DNA of 64,000 bases from an uncultured Lysobacteraceae bacterium (GCA_902825775.1 CADECF010000005.1:1-64000), one strand, 5' to 3'; numbered from the stretch's first letter, positions 1 through 8,720 are shown. Notes: generated by a model from the sequence alone, not told the origin. Program-made: numbers and translations.

Positions 1-55
1 CTTTGGCTTTGGCTTTGGCTTTGGCTTTGGCTTTGGCTTTGGCTTTGGCTTTGGC
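1..55. repeat. CTTTGG hexanucleotide tandem array
   Basis: Nine perfect head-to-tail copies of CTTTGG run from the first base of the window, followed by one extra C. The array probably continues to the left, so its full length is unknown. Read in one frame it would encode an Ala-Leu dipeptide repeat, but nothing around it supports a coding role. Perfect short-unit arrays of this kind are prone to slipped-strand length change. Confidence 0.95.
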
Positions 56-794
56 AACCGCATCCGACCAGACCCGAAGGGCGGCGGCCATGGATGGCCG
101 TCGTTTTCCGACCGAGCCATGGGTGAGCCGGTGCGTGCTTGCGAGCCATGGCTCGCGCACTGGCGAACGCCCGCGCCGCAAGCGCGGGCCGGACTTTTGC
201 CGCAGGCAAAAGGCGAGTCGGAAAATGCCCGCGCCACGGCACGCTCGCGCGTTAGCTTCGTCGAGGAAGACCCTTTTCTTTGGTTACCCTTCGACAAGCT
301 CAGGGCAGGCTTTTCTTTTGGGTCAGCAAAAGAAAGTAACTCGGGCGCAGCCCGAAAGCCTTTTTCCATGGCGCGAGTCGCGCCTCCATTCACCGGCCAC
401 ATCGGGCCTGGATATCGGCGTTGGCGGGGATGACGGCTCCAAGAGCAAGAGCAGCGGAGCAAGCTCAGCTCTACAAAGAGAAAAGCAAAGCCGCTGGATC
501 CCCGCCTTCGCGGGGATGACGGCTTTAGTAAGAGCAGCGGAGCAAGCCCCGCTCTACAAAGAGAAAAGCGAAGTCGCTGGATCTGCGATCCCCGGCCATC
601 GCGCATAGCGCGATGGCGCTCAGCGCCGCACGAGCCGGTGGCTCGTAAACGCGGCGCTTCGCCCCCGCCTTCGCGGGGATGCCGGCTTGAAGGGCAAGAG
701 CAATATGGGTCCCAGCTTTCGCTGGGATGACGGATTGGGGGATATCGTCCATGGTTCCCAGCGTTCGCCGGGATGACGGATTGGGGAGATATGG
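56..794. other. Gene-free block packed with dispersed palindromic repeats
   Basis: No credible gene is visible here. The block holds several copies of two short palindromic repeats: one of the type agcagcggagcaagc..gctctac (about 447-475 and 533-562), and one centred on cccgccttcgcgggg (about 499-515, 663-680), with degenerate relatives near 705-780. Bases 317-413 resemble a stretch at 54446-54540. Open frames across the block are repeat-derived (runs of low-complexity Ala, Arg and Ser) and are not annotated. Confidence 0.8.
571..669. repeat. 99-bp repeat, copy 1 (second copy at 35350-35448)
   Basis: This segment matches 35350-35448 along 99 bases with one difference that I can see (G against A at the sixth base). 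It contains the smaller inverted repeats gcgcatagcgcgatggcgct and acgagccggtggctcgt. In both places it sits next to copies of the agcagcggagcaagc and cccgcc..gcgggg repeats, so it looks like part of a composite dispersed element. It contains no gene. Confidence 0.85.
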
Positions 795-1700
795 TCAATG
801 CAACGCGTAGTCCAGCGCGATGCCTGCGAAGATCACCAGCCCCACCCAATGGTTGTGCAGGAACGCACGGAAGCAGGCATCGCGGTCGCGATGGCAGGCG
901 ATGATGAACTCGTACGCGACCAGCAACGCCGCGATGCCGAGCCCGGACCAGTAATACGCGCCCATCTGCGCCTGCCGCCCGCACAACGCCAGCGCCGCGA
1001 AGAACGACGCGTACAGCACGCCTTGCGCGACCAGGTCCAAGTCGCCGAACAGGATCGCGGTGGACTTGGCGCCTGCCTGGATGTCGTCGTCGCGGTCGAC
1101 CATCGCGTACCAAGTGTCGTACGCGGTCGCCCACAGGATATTGGCCACGTACAGCAGCCAGGCCAATGCCGGCAGCTCGCCACGCACCGCCGCGAAGGCC
1201 ATCGGAATGCCCCAGCCGAAAGCCAGGCCCAGATACACCTGCGGCAGATAGGTGTAGCGCTTCAGATACGGATAGCTCGCGGCCAGCACCACGCCGACGA
1301 AACTCAGATACATGGTGAACCGGTCGAGCGTGGCGACCAGCCCGAACGCGGCCAGCATCAACGCGGCGAACACCGCCAGCGCCTCGCGCCCGGACACCGC
1401 CCCGGTGGCCAGCGGCCGGCCCTTGGTGCGCTCGACCAGCGGGTCCAGCCAGCGGTCGGCGTAATCGTTGATCACACAGCCGGCCGAGCGGGTCAGCCAG
1501 ACGCCGGCGGAAAACACGAACAGCGTCCATAGCGGCGGCACGCCCTCGGCGGCCAGCCACAGACCCCACCAGGTCGGCCACAGCAACAGCAGCCAGCCGA
1601 TCGGCCGGTCGCCGCGGATCAATTTCCAGTATTGGCCCAGACGCTCGCGCCAACGCGGCACGGGCACCGGTATCGAGGGGTTGTAGCGTTCGTAGCTCAT
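795..1700 (-). CDS. ubiA: 4-hydroxybenzoate octaprenyltransferase
   Basis: Integral membrane prenyltransferase that attaches the polyprenyl tail to 4-hydroxybenzoate, the committed step of ubiquinone synthesis. The 301-residue product has the two Asp-rich signatures of the UbiA family: NDYADRWLD about one third of the way in, and [13 protein letters not shown] near the middle. Both bind Mg-diphosphate. Eight or nine hydrophobic segments separate them. The start was set at MSYERYNP (1700). An upstream in-frame ATG at 1748 would add 16 residues that look unlike the family and reach almost to the tRNA gene. The gene stands alone, transcribed away from the tRNA. Confidence 0.93.
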   Translation of the reverse strand: MSYERYNPSIPVPVPRWRERLGQYWKLIRGDRPIGWLLLLWPTWWGLWLAAEGVPPLWTLFVFSAGVWLTRSAGCVINDYADRWLDPLVERTKGRPLATGAVSGREALAVFAALMLAAFGLVATLDRFTMYLSFVGVVLAASYPYLKRYTYLPQVYLGLAFGWGIPMAFAAVRGELPALAWLLYVANILWATAYDTWYAMVDRDDDIQAGAKSTAILFGDLDLVAQGVLYASFFAALALCGRQAQMGAYYWSGLGIAALLVAYEFIIACHRDRDACFRAFLHNHWVGLVIFAGIALDYALH

Positions 1701-1759
1701 GCGGGCGACAGGGTAACGACTCGCGCCGCCCGGCGCGATCATGGACAATACGCGGCTCG

Positions 1760-1836
1760 GCGCCTGTAGCTCAGCCGGATAGAGTAGTGGCTTCCGAAGC
1801 CATTGGTCGGGGGTTCGAATCCCTCCAGGCGCGCCA
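1760..1836 (+). tRNA. tRNA-Arg (anticodon CCG)
   Basis: The cloverleaf folds by eye: acceptor GCGCCTG (1760-1766) pairs with CAGGCGC (1826-1832), the discriminator is G, and CCA (1834-1836) is encoded. The D-stem is GCTC/GAGT. Anticodon stem GTGGC/GCCAT closes the loop TTCCGAA, giving anticodon CCG, which reads CGG. The T-arm is GGGGG-TTCGAAT-CCCTC. The last 16 bases plus AAAT recur about 120 bp downstream (see 1942-1960). Confidence 0.96.
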
Positions 1837-1941
1837 AATGCTTCAAAATGGATGCGTACGGTCGGGATTTCCTGCCCGTGCGCTCTGCGCCCGGGCGTTC
1901 GTCGTTGCGCAAGCCAATGGCTTGCAAGCGCAACGACTTAC

Positions 1942-1960
1942 CCCTCCAGGCGCGCCAAAT
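1942..1960 (+). repeat. Direct repeat of the tRNA-Arg 3' end (att-like scar)
   Basis: The 19 bases ccctccaggcgcgccaaat repeat exactly the tRNA 3' end and flank at 1821-1839. Between the copies lie 102 bp containing an imperfect inverted repeat (gtcgttgcgcaagcc at 1901-1915 against ggcttgcaagcgcaacgac at 1919-1937). A duplicated tRNA 3' end is what tyrosine-recombinase integration leaves behind. No integrase or cargo remains, so this could be a collapsed element or a simple local duplication. Confidence 0.7.
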
Positions 1961-2069
1961 CCCCGCAGATGAAGCATGTTGTGACGCCGGTCGAGGCTTC
2001 GCCGTCCGGGTCGCGGCATTTATACTGATCGGATGCACGGCCTCGATTAGCGGCCGCCAAAGGTGGAAC

Positions 2070-2588
2070 GTGCGCAATTACGACCTCGATTTTCTGAAGA
2101 AATTCTCGCTGGTGATCGGCTTCCTGTCGCTGGTCACCCTGGGCCTGATCCTGTTCGCGCATCATCTGAACGGCGTGATTCCCCCGGAAGTCTCGCCGCA
2201 GGCGGCCAAACGCACCGAGGCGCGGATCGCTCCGGCCGGCAACGTCTACGCAGGCGCCACCGGCGCTGCGGCGCAAGCGGCCGCTGTGGCCGCCGCCGCC
2301 GCCAAGGCCGCTTCGCAGGTCGCTTACGGCGGCACCAAGGACGGCTCGGTGATCTTCGGCAACCTGTGTACCGGCTGCCACACCTCCGGCGCCGGCAATG
2401 CGCCGACCATGGACAAGGGCCACTGGGCATCGCGCATCACGCAGGGCAAGGACACGCTGTACAAGCACGCCATCGAGGGCTACACCGGCCCGGACGGCGG
2501 CGTGATGCCGGCCAAGGGCGGCAATCCGGCGTTGACCGACGACCAGGTCAAAGCCACCGTCGACTGGATGCTCGACAACCTGAAGTAA
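2070..2588 (+). CDS. Cytochrome c5 family protein, membrane-anchored
   Basis: A 172-residue c-type cytochrome. One hydrophobic N-terminal segment (about residues 10-32) anchors it in the inner membrane. An Ala-rich linker follows, then a heme domain with the CTGCH attachment motif near residue 110 and an MPAKGG stretch whose Met is the likely axial ligand. It probably carries electrons in the periplasm to terminal oxidases or peroxidases. The start is GTG at 2070, chosen because AGGTGG lies 4-9 bases upstream and the protein then begins VRNYDLDFLKKFS directly before the membrane segment. A stem-loop follows at 2640. Confidence 0.88.
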   Translation: MRNYDLDFLKKFSLVIGFLSLVTLGLILFAHHLNGVIPPEVSPQAAKRTEARIAPAGNVYAGATGAAAQAAAVAAAAAKAASQVAYGGTKDGSVIFGNLCTGCHTSGAGNAPTMDKGHWASRITQGKDTLYKHAIEGYTGPDGGVMPAKGGNPALTDDQVKATVDWMLDNLK

Positions 2589-2639
2589 GACGAGACCATC
2601 GGAAGCGCTGCCGCAAACGCGCGCATTCTGAGACACTTC

Positions 2640-2661
2640 AACGCCGCCTTCGGGCGGCGTT
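2640..2661 (+). terminator. Stem-loop after the cytochrome c5 gene
   Basis: acgccgcc and ggcggcgt form a perfect stem around a TTCG tetraloop, 50 bp after the cytochrome stop codon. The T-run after it is weak (TTGTCGT), so termination is probable but not certain. Confidence 0.6.
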
Positions 2662-2686
2662 GTCGTATGCACGGGGAGACCTTCGA

Positions 2687-4471
2687 ATGCTTCGGATCGC
2701 GACGCTGATCGGCACCTGCGCGCTCGCCGCCTGCGTCCCCGGCGCAATGCGCGAAAAAACGACGGCACCGCCGCATCCGGACGCCGTCGCGATCGGCAGC
2801 GTGCAAGGCCGCGGCGCTACGAGTCCGCGCGTCGGCCAGGTCGTGACCGTCGAAGGCGCGGTGGTCGGACATTACGTCGGCGCCGCGGGCGGCTGGTTCG
2901 TGCAGGACGGCGGCGACGGCGATCCGGCCACATCCGACGGCCTGTTCGTCGAAACCGGCAACCGCGACCCCAAACTGCAGCAACGCGTGCGCATCCGCGG
3001 CCGCGTGGTCGAACGCGACTTCGGTGGCCGCGGCACGCTGACCACGCTCGAACCGCTGCAGATCGACGTCATCGGCCGCGCCGCGCCGCTAGCGGCGACG
3101 CCCGCTGCGCCGACATTCCAGACCGACGAGTGGGAACGCTACGAAGGCATGCTGCTGCGTATCGACGCGCCGCTGACCATCGCCAGCACGCGCCAGCTGT
3201 CGGCGTCGGGCGTGCTCGTGGCCAGTTTCGACGGCCGGTCGTACACGCCGACCGAATATGCCGCCGCCGGCAGCGATGCGTATCGCAGCGCCGCCGAAAG
3301 CAATGCGCGCCGCCGGCTGATCCTGGACGACGGCCTGGACGCGAAAGATCCGCCGCGCGTCGCCTACATGCCTCCGTCCGCAGGCCCGCAACAGGCAGGC
3401 GTGCCGCGCACCGGCAGCATCGTGCGCAATGCCACCGGCGTGCTCGATCAACGCGGCGGTTACCGCCTGCAACTGACCGAACCGGTGCGACTGGAAGCCG
3501 CGCCGCGCCCGGCGCCGCCGAAAGTGGACGGCAATGTCAGCATCGCCAGCCTCAATCTGGAAAACCTGTTCAACGGCGACGGCAAGGGCGGCGGCTTCCC
3601 GACCCAGCGCGGCGCGAAAACGTCGCGCCAGTACGCCGTGCAGCTGTCGAAACTGGTCGCGACCTTGCGCGCGCTGAACCCGGACATCGCCGCCCTGATG
3701 GAGCTGGAGAACGACGGCTACGGTCCCGACTCCGCGCTCGCCCAGCTGGTGGCCGCATTGAACGACGGCGGCGGCGACTGGCGCTACGTCGAAACCAAGC
3801 GCGGGCCGGGCAGCGACGACATCCGTGTCGGCCTGATCTATCGCAGCACGCGCGTCGAGCCCGTGGGCCGGCCGGCGACTTTGACGACCGGCCCGTTCGC
3901 ATCGCACAGCCGCGCGCCGCTGGCCCAGGCCTTCCGCGCCGGCCGCGGGCCGGTGTTCGTCGTGGCCGCCAACCACTTCAAATCCAAAAGCTGCTCGGAC
4001 GCCGCAGGCGCCGATGCCGACCAGAACGACGGCCAGAGCTGCTGGAATGCGACGCGCACCCGTTCGGCGGAGCTGCTCGATCGCTGGCTGAAAGCCGACC
4101 CGACCCGCTCCAGCACGCCGTTGATCGTGATCGCCGGCGATCTGAACGCCTACAGCCAGGAAGACCCGCTGCGCCGCCTGAAAACCCTGGGCTGGTGGGA
4201 CTCGTTCCGCGCGATCCGCCGCGATCGCCGCCATTTTCCCGGAGAGCGGCCCTACAGCTATATCTATGACGGCCAGATGGGCAGCCTGGACCATCTCCTG
4301 CTCAGCGGCGCGATGGCGCAGCGCCTCAAGGACGCGTTCTTCTGGCATATCAACAGCGATGAAGCCGATAACGTCGGCTATCAGGACGACATCAGCGCCG
4401 AAAATGCCGCTACGCCCTGGCGTAGTTCCGATCACGATCCGGCGATCACCGGGTTCGATCTGCGCCGCTAG
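2687..4471 (+). CDS. ExeM/NucH-family extracellular endonuclease, lipoprotein
   Basis: A 594-residue protein with a lipoprotein signal peptide (lipobox LAAC, Cys near 15). It has an OB-fold-like N-terminal part (about 40-230) and a C-terminal endonuclease/exonuclease/phosphatase domain starting at VSIASLNLENLF. Visible catalytic stretches are NLENLF, MELENDG, AANHFKS, AGDLNAY and SSDHDPAI; together these supply the metal-binding Asn, Glu and Asp and the catalytic His pair. The family degrades extracellular DNA and RNA and is used for nutrient scavenging or biofilm turnover. The start at 2687 gives the lipobox. The upstream reading frame overlaps the cytochrome gene out of frame and is ignored. 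The next gene starts 12 bp downstream. Confidence 0.87.
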   Translation: MLRIATLIGTCALAACVPGAMREKTTAPPHPDAVAIGSVQGRGATSPRVGQVVTVEGAVVGHYVGAAGGWFVQDGGDGDPATSDGLFVETGNRDPKLQQRVRIRGRVVERDFGGRGTLTTLEPLQIDVIGRAAPLAATPAAPTFQTDEWERYEGMLLRIDAPLTIASTRQLSASGVLVASFDGRSYTPTEYAAAGSDAYRSAAESNARRRLILDDGLDAKDPPRVAYMPPSAGPQQAGVPRTGSIVRNATGVLDQRGGYRLQLTEPVRLEAAPRPAPPKVDGNVSIASLNLENLFNGDGKGGGFPTQRGAKTSRQYAVQLSKLVATLRALNPDIAALMELENDGYGPDSALAQLVAALNDGGGDWRYVETKRGPGSDDIRVGLIYRSTRVEPVGRPATLTTGPFASHSRAPLAQAFRAGRGPVFVVAANHFKSKSCSDAAGADADQNDGQSCWNATRTRSAELLDRWLKADPTRSSTPLIVIAGDLNAYSQEDPLRRLKTLGWWDSFRAIRRDRRHFPGERPYSYIYDGQMGSLDHLLLSGAMAQRLKDAFFWHINSDEADNVGYQDDISAENAATPWRSSDHDPAITGFDLRR

Positions 4472-4483
4472 TATCATCGCCTG

Positions 4484-5143
4484 ATGACCTCATCCGCCTT
4501 CCCCGACGCCTCCGGTCCGGTGGTGCTGCCCGGCCCCGCCGGCGCCCTCGAAGCCGCTGTCGAACATCCCGAAGCCGACACGCCCGCAGTGCCGGTAGTG
4601 GGCGTGGTCTGCCACCCGCTGCCCACCGAGGGCGGCAGCATGCACAACAAGGTGGTGACGATGACCGCGCGTGCCCTGCGCGAACTCGGCGCGACCACGG
4701 TGCGTTTCAACTTCCGCGGGACCGGCCATTCCGAGGGCGCGTACGACGAGGGCCGCGGCGAGGCCGACGACTTGCGCGCGGTGGTGGCCTGGGTGCGCGA
4801 GCACAAGCCGGACCACGCATTGTGGCTGGCGGGTTTCAGCTTCGGCGCCTATGTGTCGATCGGCGCGGCCGAAGAATTGAAACCGGCATTGCTGATCTCG
4901 ATCGCACCGCCGGCCGGCCGTTGGGATTTCGAAAGCGTCTCGCTGCCGACCATGCCTTGGCTGGTCATCCAGGGCGAGAACGACGAGATCGTCGACCCGC
5001 AGGCCGTTTACGATTGGCTGGAGAAATCCAAGGCCCAGGCCGAACTCGTGCGCATGCCCGACACCAGCCATTTCTTCCACCGCAAATTGATCGACCTGCG
5101 CGGCGCGATCAAGAACGGCGCCAAGCCCTATTTGCCCGCCTGA
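4484..5143 (+). CDS. Alpha/beta hydrolase (dienelactone hydrolase-like)
   Basis: A 219-residue cytoplasmic alpha/beta hydrolase. The nucleophile elbow is GFSFGAY (Ser near 117), the acid is probably Asp in GENDEIVDP, and the catalytic His is in DTSHFFH near the C-terminus. The oxyanion region is HPLPTEGGSMHNK followed by RFNFRGTGHS, typical of the small bacterial group with a GTGxS strand. The substrate is unknown. It sits between the nuclease and the LprI-like gene with short gaps (12 and 13 bp), so the three may be co-transcribed. Confidence 0.85.
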   Translation: MTSSAFPDASGPVVLPGPAGALEAAVEHPEADTPAVPVVGVVCHPLPTEGGSMHNKVVTMTARALRELGATTVRFNFRGTGHSEGAYDEGRGEADDLRAVVAWVREHKPDHALWLAGFSFGAYVSIGAAEELKPALLISIAPPAGRWDFESVSLPTMPWLVIQGENDEIVDPQAVYDWLEKSKAQAELVRMPDTSHFFHRKLIDLRGAIKNGAKPYLPA

Positions 5144-5156
5144 AGGACAAACGCGG

Positions 5157-6182
5157 ATGCACACATTCGCAGGCCTGCTGTTGCTGGCCTGGTTCCCGCT
5201 CGCGCAAGCGGCAGGCATCGATTGCGGCCGCGCCGCCACCGAGGTCGATCGGCTGATTTGCGCCGACCCGGTATTGCGCGCGCAGGACGCCGCGCTCGCG
5301 AAGGCATGGGAGCGCGCGTTGGCCGTTACGCAGTATCGCCAGGCGTTGATCGCGGATCAGCGCGAATGGCTGGATCGTCGCCTCCAAGCCGGCGAGAACG
5401 CCGACGAAAAGATCCGCTGGCTGCGCTTCAAATACGCGATCCGTCTGGCCGAACTGCATCCGCAGGCCATCGGCGGCCGCTTCGAATGGCGCAGCCGATG
5501 GGTTCAGACCGATCCGCCCGGCTACTCGGGCGACCTCTCGATCCGGACCGATGGCCCGCATCGGATATGGACGGAATTCGAAGCCACAGGGCGAGGCAAC
5601 GGCGGGTCGCTGATCGCGCCTGCGACGATCGATGGCGACTTGGCGACGATCGCGGCGCTCAGCTTCGCCCCCGGCTGCTTGGTGACGCTGCGCCGGATGC
5701 AAAGGCAGCTGGAGGTGGATCAGGCGGGCCACTGCGGCGAAGGCAGCGGCGTGCATTTCAGCGGCCGCTATTTTCCGGCCGCCGGCCGCGTTGCGCCGGA
5801 TTGGAACCTGCTGACCCTAGGCCTGGTGCGCGAACCCGCCGACGACGATACGATCCGCCGGGCGATGGGCGCGGACGCTTACGCGCGCATGATCGAAACC
5901 ATCGATACGCGCTGGCCGATGGCTGCGAATATGGGGACGGTGCTGATCGAACTCGGCCGTCGCGGCAACGACCAGGCGATGCTGCTGCAGCGCGATCGCA
6001 AGTTCTGGATACTCGTTTCCTTCGAGGGCGACGAAGGGTTGCGCTACTACACCAACGACACGGCATCGGTAGCCGAACCACCCCACGACTTCGACGGGTT
6101 GCGCCAGCGCCGCGCCTATCCCATACACCTGATGTCCGCGCCCGGCCAACCCGTATTAGCGGCCGCCCACGATGTCCGCTGA
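5157..6182 (+). CDS. Secreted protein with LprI-like (DUF1311) N-terminal domain
   Basis: A 341-residue protein with a signal peptide ending near residue 18 (AQAAG). The first 100 residues carry the Cys-containing helical pattern IDCGRAATEVDRLICADP..L...D..L and DQREWL of the LprI N-terminal (DUF1311) family, some members of which inhibit lysozyme. The remaining 240 residues match nothing I recognise. A purine-rich site (GAAGGA) precedes the ATG. The last 11 bases overlap zapE. A periplasmic location is inferred; inhibitor function is not demonstrated. Confidence 0.7.
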   Translation: MHTFAGLLLLAWFPLAQAAGIDCGRAATEVDRLICADPVLRAQDAALAKAWERALAVTQYRQALIADQREWLDRRLQAGENADEKIRWLRFKYAIRLAELHPQAIGGRFEWRSRWVQTDPPGYSGDLSIRTDGPHRIWTEFEATGRGNGGSLIAPATIDGDLATIAALSFAPGCLVTLRRMQRQLEVDQAGHCGEGSGVHFSGRYFPAAGRVAPDWNLLTLGLVREPADDDTIRRAMGADAYARMIETIDTRWPMAANMGTVLIELGRRGNDQAMLLQRDRKFWILVSFEGDEGLRYYTNDTASVAEPPHDFDGLRQRRAYPIHLMSAPGQPVLAAAHDVR

Positions 6183-7278
6183 CGAACCGATACGGCTGCC
6201 CTCGGCCGCCTACGCCATCGGCGCCGTGCGCGGCGACTGGCAGGACGACCCGGCGCAGCACGGCGCCTTGCGCGAACTGGACCGCATCCACGCCGCGCTC
6301 GTCGCGCCGCCGAAATCGCGCGGCCTGCTGCAACGGATGTTCGGCGAAGACCCGCCGCCGCCAGAACGCGGCCTGTATCTGTGGGGCGGGGTCGGTCGCG
6401 GCAAGACTTTCCTGATCGATCTGTTTTACGACGGGCTTCCGATCAAGCACAAGCGCCGCACGCATTTCCACCGCTTCATGCGCGACGTGCACGAACGCCT
6501 GCGCGCGCATGCCGGCGAACGCGATCCGCTGGCGATCATCGCGCGCGAATGGCGCGCATCGCTGCGGGTGCTGGTGCTGGACGAATTCTTCGTCAGCGAC
6601 ATAGGCGATGCGATGCTGCTCGGGCGCCTGCTCGAGCGGCTGTTCGCCGAGGGCGTGATCCTGGTGACCACGTCCAACAGCGCGCCGGGCGAGCTGTACA
6701 AGGACGGTCTGCAGCGCGCGCGCTTCCTGCCGGCGATCGCCCTGATCCAGCAGCATTGCATCATCGCCCACCTCGACAGCCCCACCGACTACCGCTTGCG
6801 CGAACTGACCCGCTCGCCGGTCTACCGTGCGCCGCTCGACGCCGGTTCCGACGCGTGGCTGGAATCGCGCTGGCATGCGCTCGGCGGCGACGACGCGCAC
6901 CGTAGCGGCACTATCGAACTGGAAGGCCGCAAGATCGCCGTGCGCGCGCGCTGCAAGGGCATGGCCTGGTTCGATTTCGCCGAGTTGTGCGAAGGCCCGC
7001 GCGGCGCGTCGGACTACATCGAAATCGCGCGCGAATTCCACACCGTGCTGCTGGGAGGCATCCCGCGGCTGGAAGAACGCATGGACAATCCCGCGCGGCG
7101 CTTCATCACCCTGATCGACGAGCTGTACGACCGCCACGTCAACCTAGTCTGCACCGCCGACGCGCCGCCGCCGGCGCTGTACGAAGGCACGCGCCTGGCC
7201 GCGGCATTCGAACGCACCGCGTCGCGCCTGATCGAGATGCAGTCGGCCGAGTACCTCACCCTAGAACACCGCCAGTAA
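6172..7278 (+). CDS. zapE: Cell division protein ZapE (AFG1-like ATPase)
   Basis: A 368-residue P-loop ATPase of the ZapE/AFG1 family, which in E. coli destabilises FtsZ bundles during constriction. Walker A is WGGVGRGKT (about residues 69-77) and Walker B is VLVLDEFFV. The family signatures HFHRFM, TTSNSAP and HC-I-HLDSPTDYR are all visible. The length is typical. It overlaps the upstream LprI-like gene by 11 bp, suggesting translational coupling. A repeat cluster lies directly after the stop codon. Confidence 0.93.
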   Translation: MSADEPIRLPSAAYAIGAVRGDWQDDPAQHGALRELDRIHAALVAPPKSRGLLQRMFGEDPPPPERGLYLWGGVGRGKTFLIDLFYDGLPIKHKRRTHFHRFMRDVHERLRAHAGERDPLAIIAREWRASLRVLVLDEFFVSDIGDAMLLGRLLERLFAEGVILVTTSNSAPGELYKDGLQRARFLPAIALIQQHCIIAHLDSPTDYRLRELTRSPVYRAPLDAGSDAWLESRWHALGGDDAHRSGTIELEGRKIAVRARCKGMAWFDFAELCEGPRGASDYIEIAREFHTVLLGGIPRLEERMDNPARRFITLIDELYDRHVNLVCTADAPPPALYEGTRLAAAFERTASRLIEMQSAEYLTLEHRQ

Positions 7279-7283
7279 CCTGC

Positions 7284-7381
7284 TTTGTAGAGTGGAGCTT
7301 GCTCCGCTGCCTTTGCCGTTGTTTCTGCGCCGCTGCCTCGCACCAAAAGCAAGAGCAGCGGAGCAAGCCCCGCTCTACAAA
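7284..7381. repeat. Inverted pair of agcagcggagcaagc-type repeats
   Basis: TTGTAGAGTGGAGCTTGCTC (7284-7303) and GAGCAAGCCCCGCTCTACAA (7361-7380) form the outer arms of a roughly 98-bp palindromic unit just after zapE. This is the commonest dispersed repeat in the window. The position fits a transcript-end or mRNA-stabilising role, but that is inference. Confidence 0.8.
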
Positions 7382-7526
7382 GCCGCGTGCCTATCTTCCG
7401 TCAGTGCCCACGCCCCGCCTTGAGACGGCGGCAGCGTACGCGTCCACGCCTCTAGTCTGGCCGCGCGCCGACGCCGTTCGCGTTCGCGCAACCCTTCTCT
7501 TCTGCGCCGGCGGAGCGTGCTCCTTG

Positions 7527-8414
7527 TTGAGCCTTAAACTTACGGCCTGGCTGATGCTGGCGCTCATTCTGCTCGCCGCGATCGAAGCCTGGTGGCTGGT
7601 TCGAAGCGGCCGCGGCTACGCGTGGGGCGAATTCTGGGCGTCGCTGGGCGATGTCGCCGGCCGCATCGTAATCATCGCCGTAGTCAAGACGGGCATCGTG
7701 GGCCTGGTGCTGTACGCGGTGTGGCGCTGGCGGATCGGCGAGATCGCGATGGACCGCTGGTGGCACTGGGCCCTGCTGCTGCTCGGCCTGGACTTCTGCT
7801 ATTACTGGATGCACCGCGCCGAACACCGCATCCGCTGGTTCTGGCTCAATCACTCCGTCCACCACTCCTCGCAGCGGATCACGTTCGCCGCCGCTTACCG
7901 GCTGGGTTGGACCAGCCGCATCGTCGGCACGCCCATCTTCATGGCGCCGCTGGTGCTGATCGGATTTCCGGTTCCGATCGTCCTCGCTACGCTGTCCCTG
8001 AACCTGCTGTACCAGTTCTGGCTGCACACCGAACTGATCGGAAAGCTGCCGCGTCCGATCGAATACCTGTTCAATACGCCGTCGCACCACCGCGCGCACC
8101 ATGCGAGCAACGAGATCTACATCGACCGCAATTACGGCGGCGTGCTGATCGTCTTCGATCGTTGGTTCGGCACCTTCCAGGCTGAAACGATGGAGCATCC
8201 GCCGCGCTACGGGCTGGTGGAGCCCCTCCACACCCACAATCCGTTCCGGCTCGTGGCGCACGCCTGGCGCGGCATGTATCGCGACCTGCGCGCCGCACGC
8301 GGTTGGCGCGAATGCGTATGGGTGGTGGTCGGTCCGCCGGAGTTCAAACCCGCCGGCCATGCAAGCGCCGCAAACTTGAATATCGCTACATCTGGCGTTG
8401 ACGGCGCCGTCTAG
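7527..8414 (+). CDS. Sterol desaturase / fatty acid hydroxylase family protein
   Basis: Membrane di-iron oxidase of the fatty acid hydroxylase superfamily, about 295 residues with four or more hydrophobic segments. The eight-His metal site is visible as HRAEH, HSVHHSS and, downstream, HHRAHH. The substrate could be a lipid or a carotenoid-like molecule and cannot be read from sequence. The start is uncertain: TTG at 7527 has GGAG about 11 bases upstream, while ATG at 7554 is the first ATG and would remove nine residues. It is transcribed toward the riboswitch-nrdA region. Confidence 0.8.
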   Translation: MSLKLTAWLMLALILLAAIEAWWLVRSGRGYAWGEFWASLGDVAGRIVIIAVVKTGIVGLVLYAVWRWRIGEIAMDRWWHWALLLLGLDFCYYWMHRAEHRIRWFWLNHSVHHSSQRITFAAAYRLGWTSRIVGTPIFMAPLVLIGFPVPIVLATLSLNLLYQFWLHTELIGKLPRPIEYLFNTPSHHRAHHASNEIYIDRNYGGVLIVFDRWFGTFQAETMEHPPRYGLVEPLHTHNPFRLVAHAWRGMYRDLRAARGWRECVWVVVGPPEFKPAGHASAANLNIATSGVDGAV

Positions 8415-8431
8415 GCACCGTATGTTGTGGC

Positions 8432-8720
8432 CGTCGGTTCCGACGGCTCGCGCCTTCGGATGAAAAGGGAAGCCGGTTGGAATCCGGCACTGCCCCGCAG
8501 CGGTATGTGGAAACGAAAGCCGTCATTGGCACTGGGATCCAGGATCCCGGGAAGCGACGGCCGGTAGGTGGGTTCGGTTTCTGCTTTTTTGCGGGAGCGG
8601 CTTCAGCCGCGAGCTTTTGTTGTTGCCCTGACCTCAGGCGAAGAGCTCGCGGCTGAAGCCGCTCCCACAAAAGAAAAAGCGAAACCGGTCCCGCGTCCAC
8701 GAGTCCGAAGACCTGCCGAC
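8432..8720 (+). ncRNA. Cobalamin (B12) riboswitch upstream of nrdAB
   Basis: The stretch carries the conserved landmarks of a cobalamin aptamer in the right order: gggaagccggt..aatccgg followed by ctgccccgcagcggta (8467-8505), a ggcactggga segment (8528-8537), gggaagcgacgg (8549-8560), and the terminal B12 box gagtccgaagacctgccgac (8701-8720). A compact hairpin (ccgcgc..gcgcgg, 8722-8743) follows and may belong to the expression platform. About 250 nt separate the box from the nrdA start. The expected effect is lower nrdAB expression when cobalamin is plentiful. The aptamer is unusually long because a dispersed palindrome occupies one variable arm (8591-8668). Confidence 0.9.
8591..8668. repeat. 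Dispersed gggagcggcttcagccgc palindrome inside the riboswitch
   Basis: Arms gggagcggcttcagccgcga (from 8593) and its reverse complement tcgcggctgaagccgctccc (to 8666) surround a short variable centre. The same element occurs at 26896-26981, with degenerate or half copies at about 25928-26012 and 42278-42325. Here it extends a stem formed by cggtttc-gctttt and aaaaagcgaaaccg, that is, a peripheral arm of the cobalamin aptamer. Confidence 0.88.

Noticed and set aside
3-608. 201-codon frame starting in the hexamer array
   Set aside because: Translates repeats (Ala-Leu run, then palindromic elements); no ribosome site or protein-like composition.
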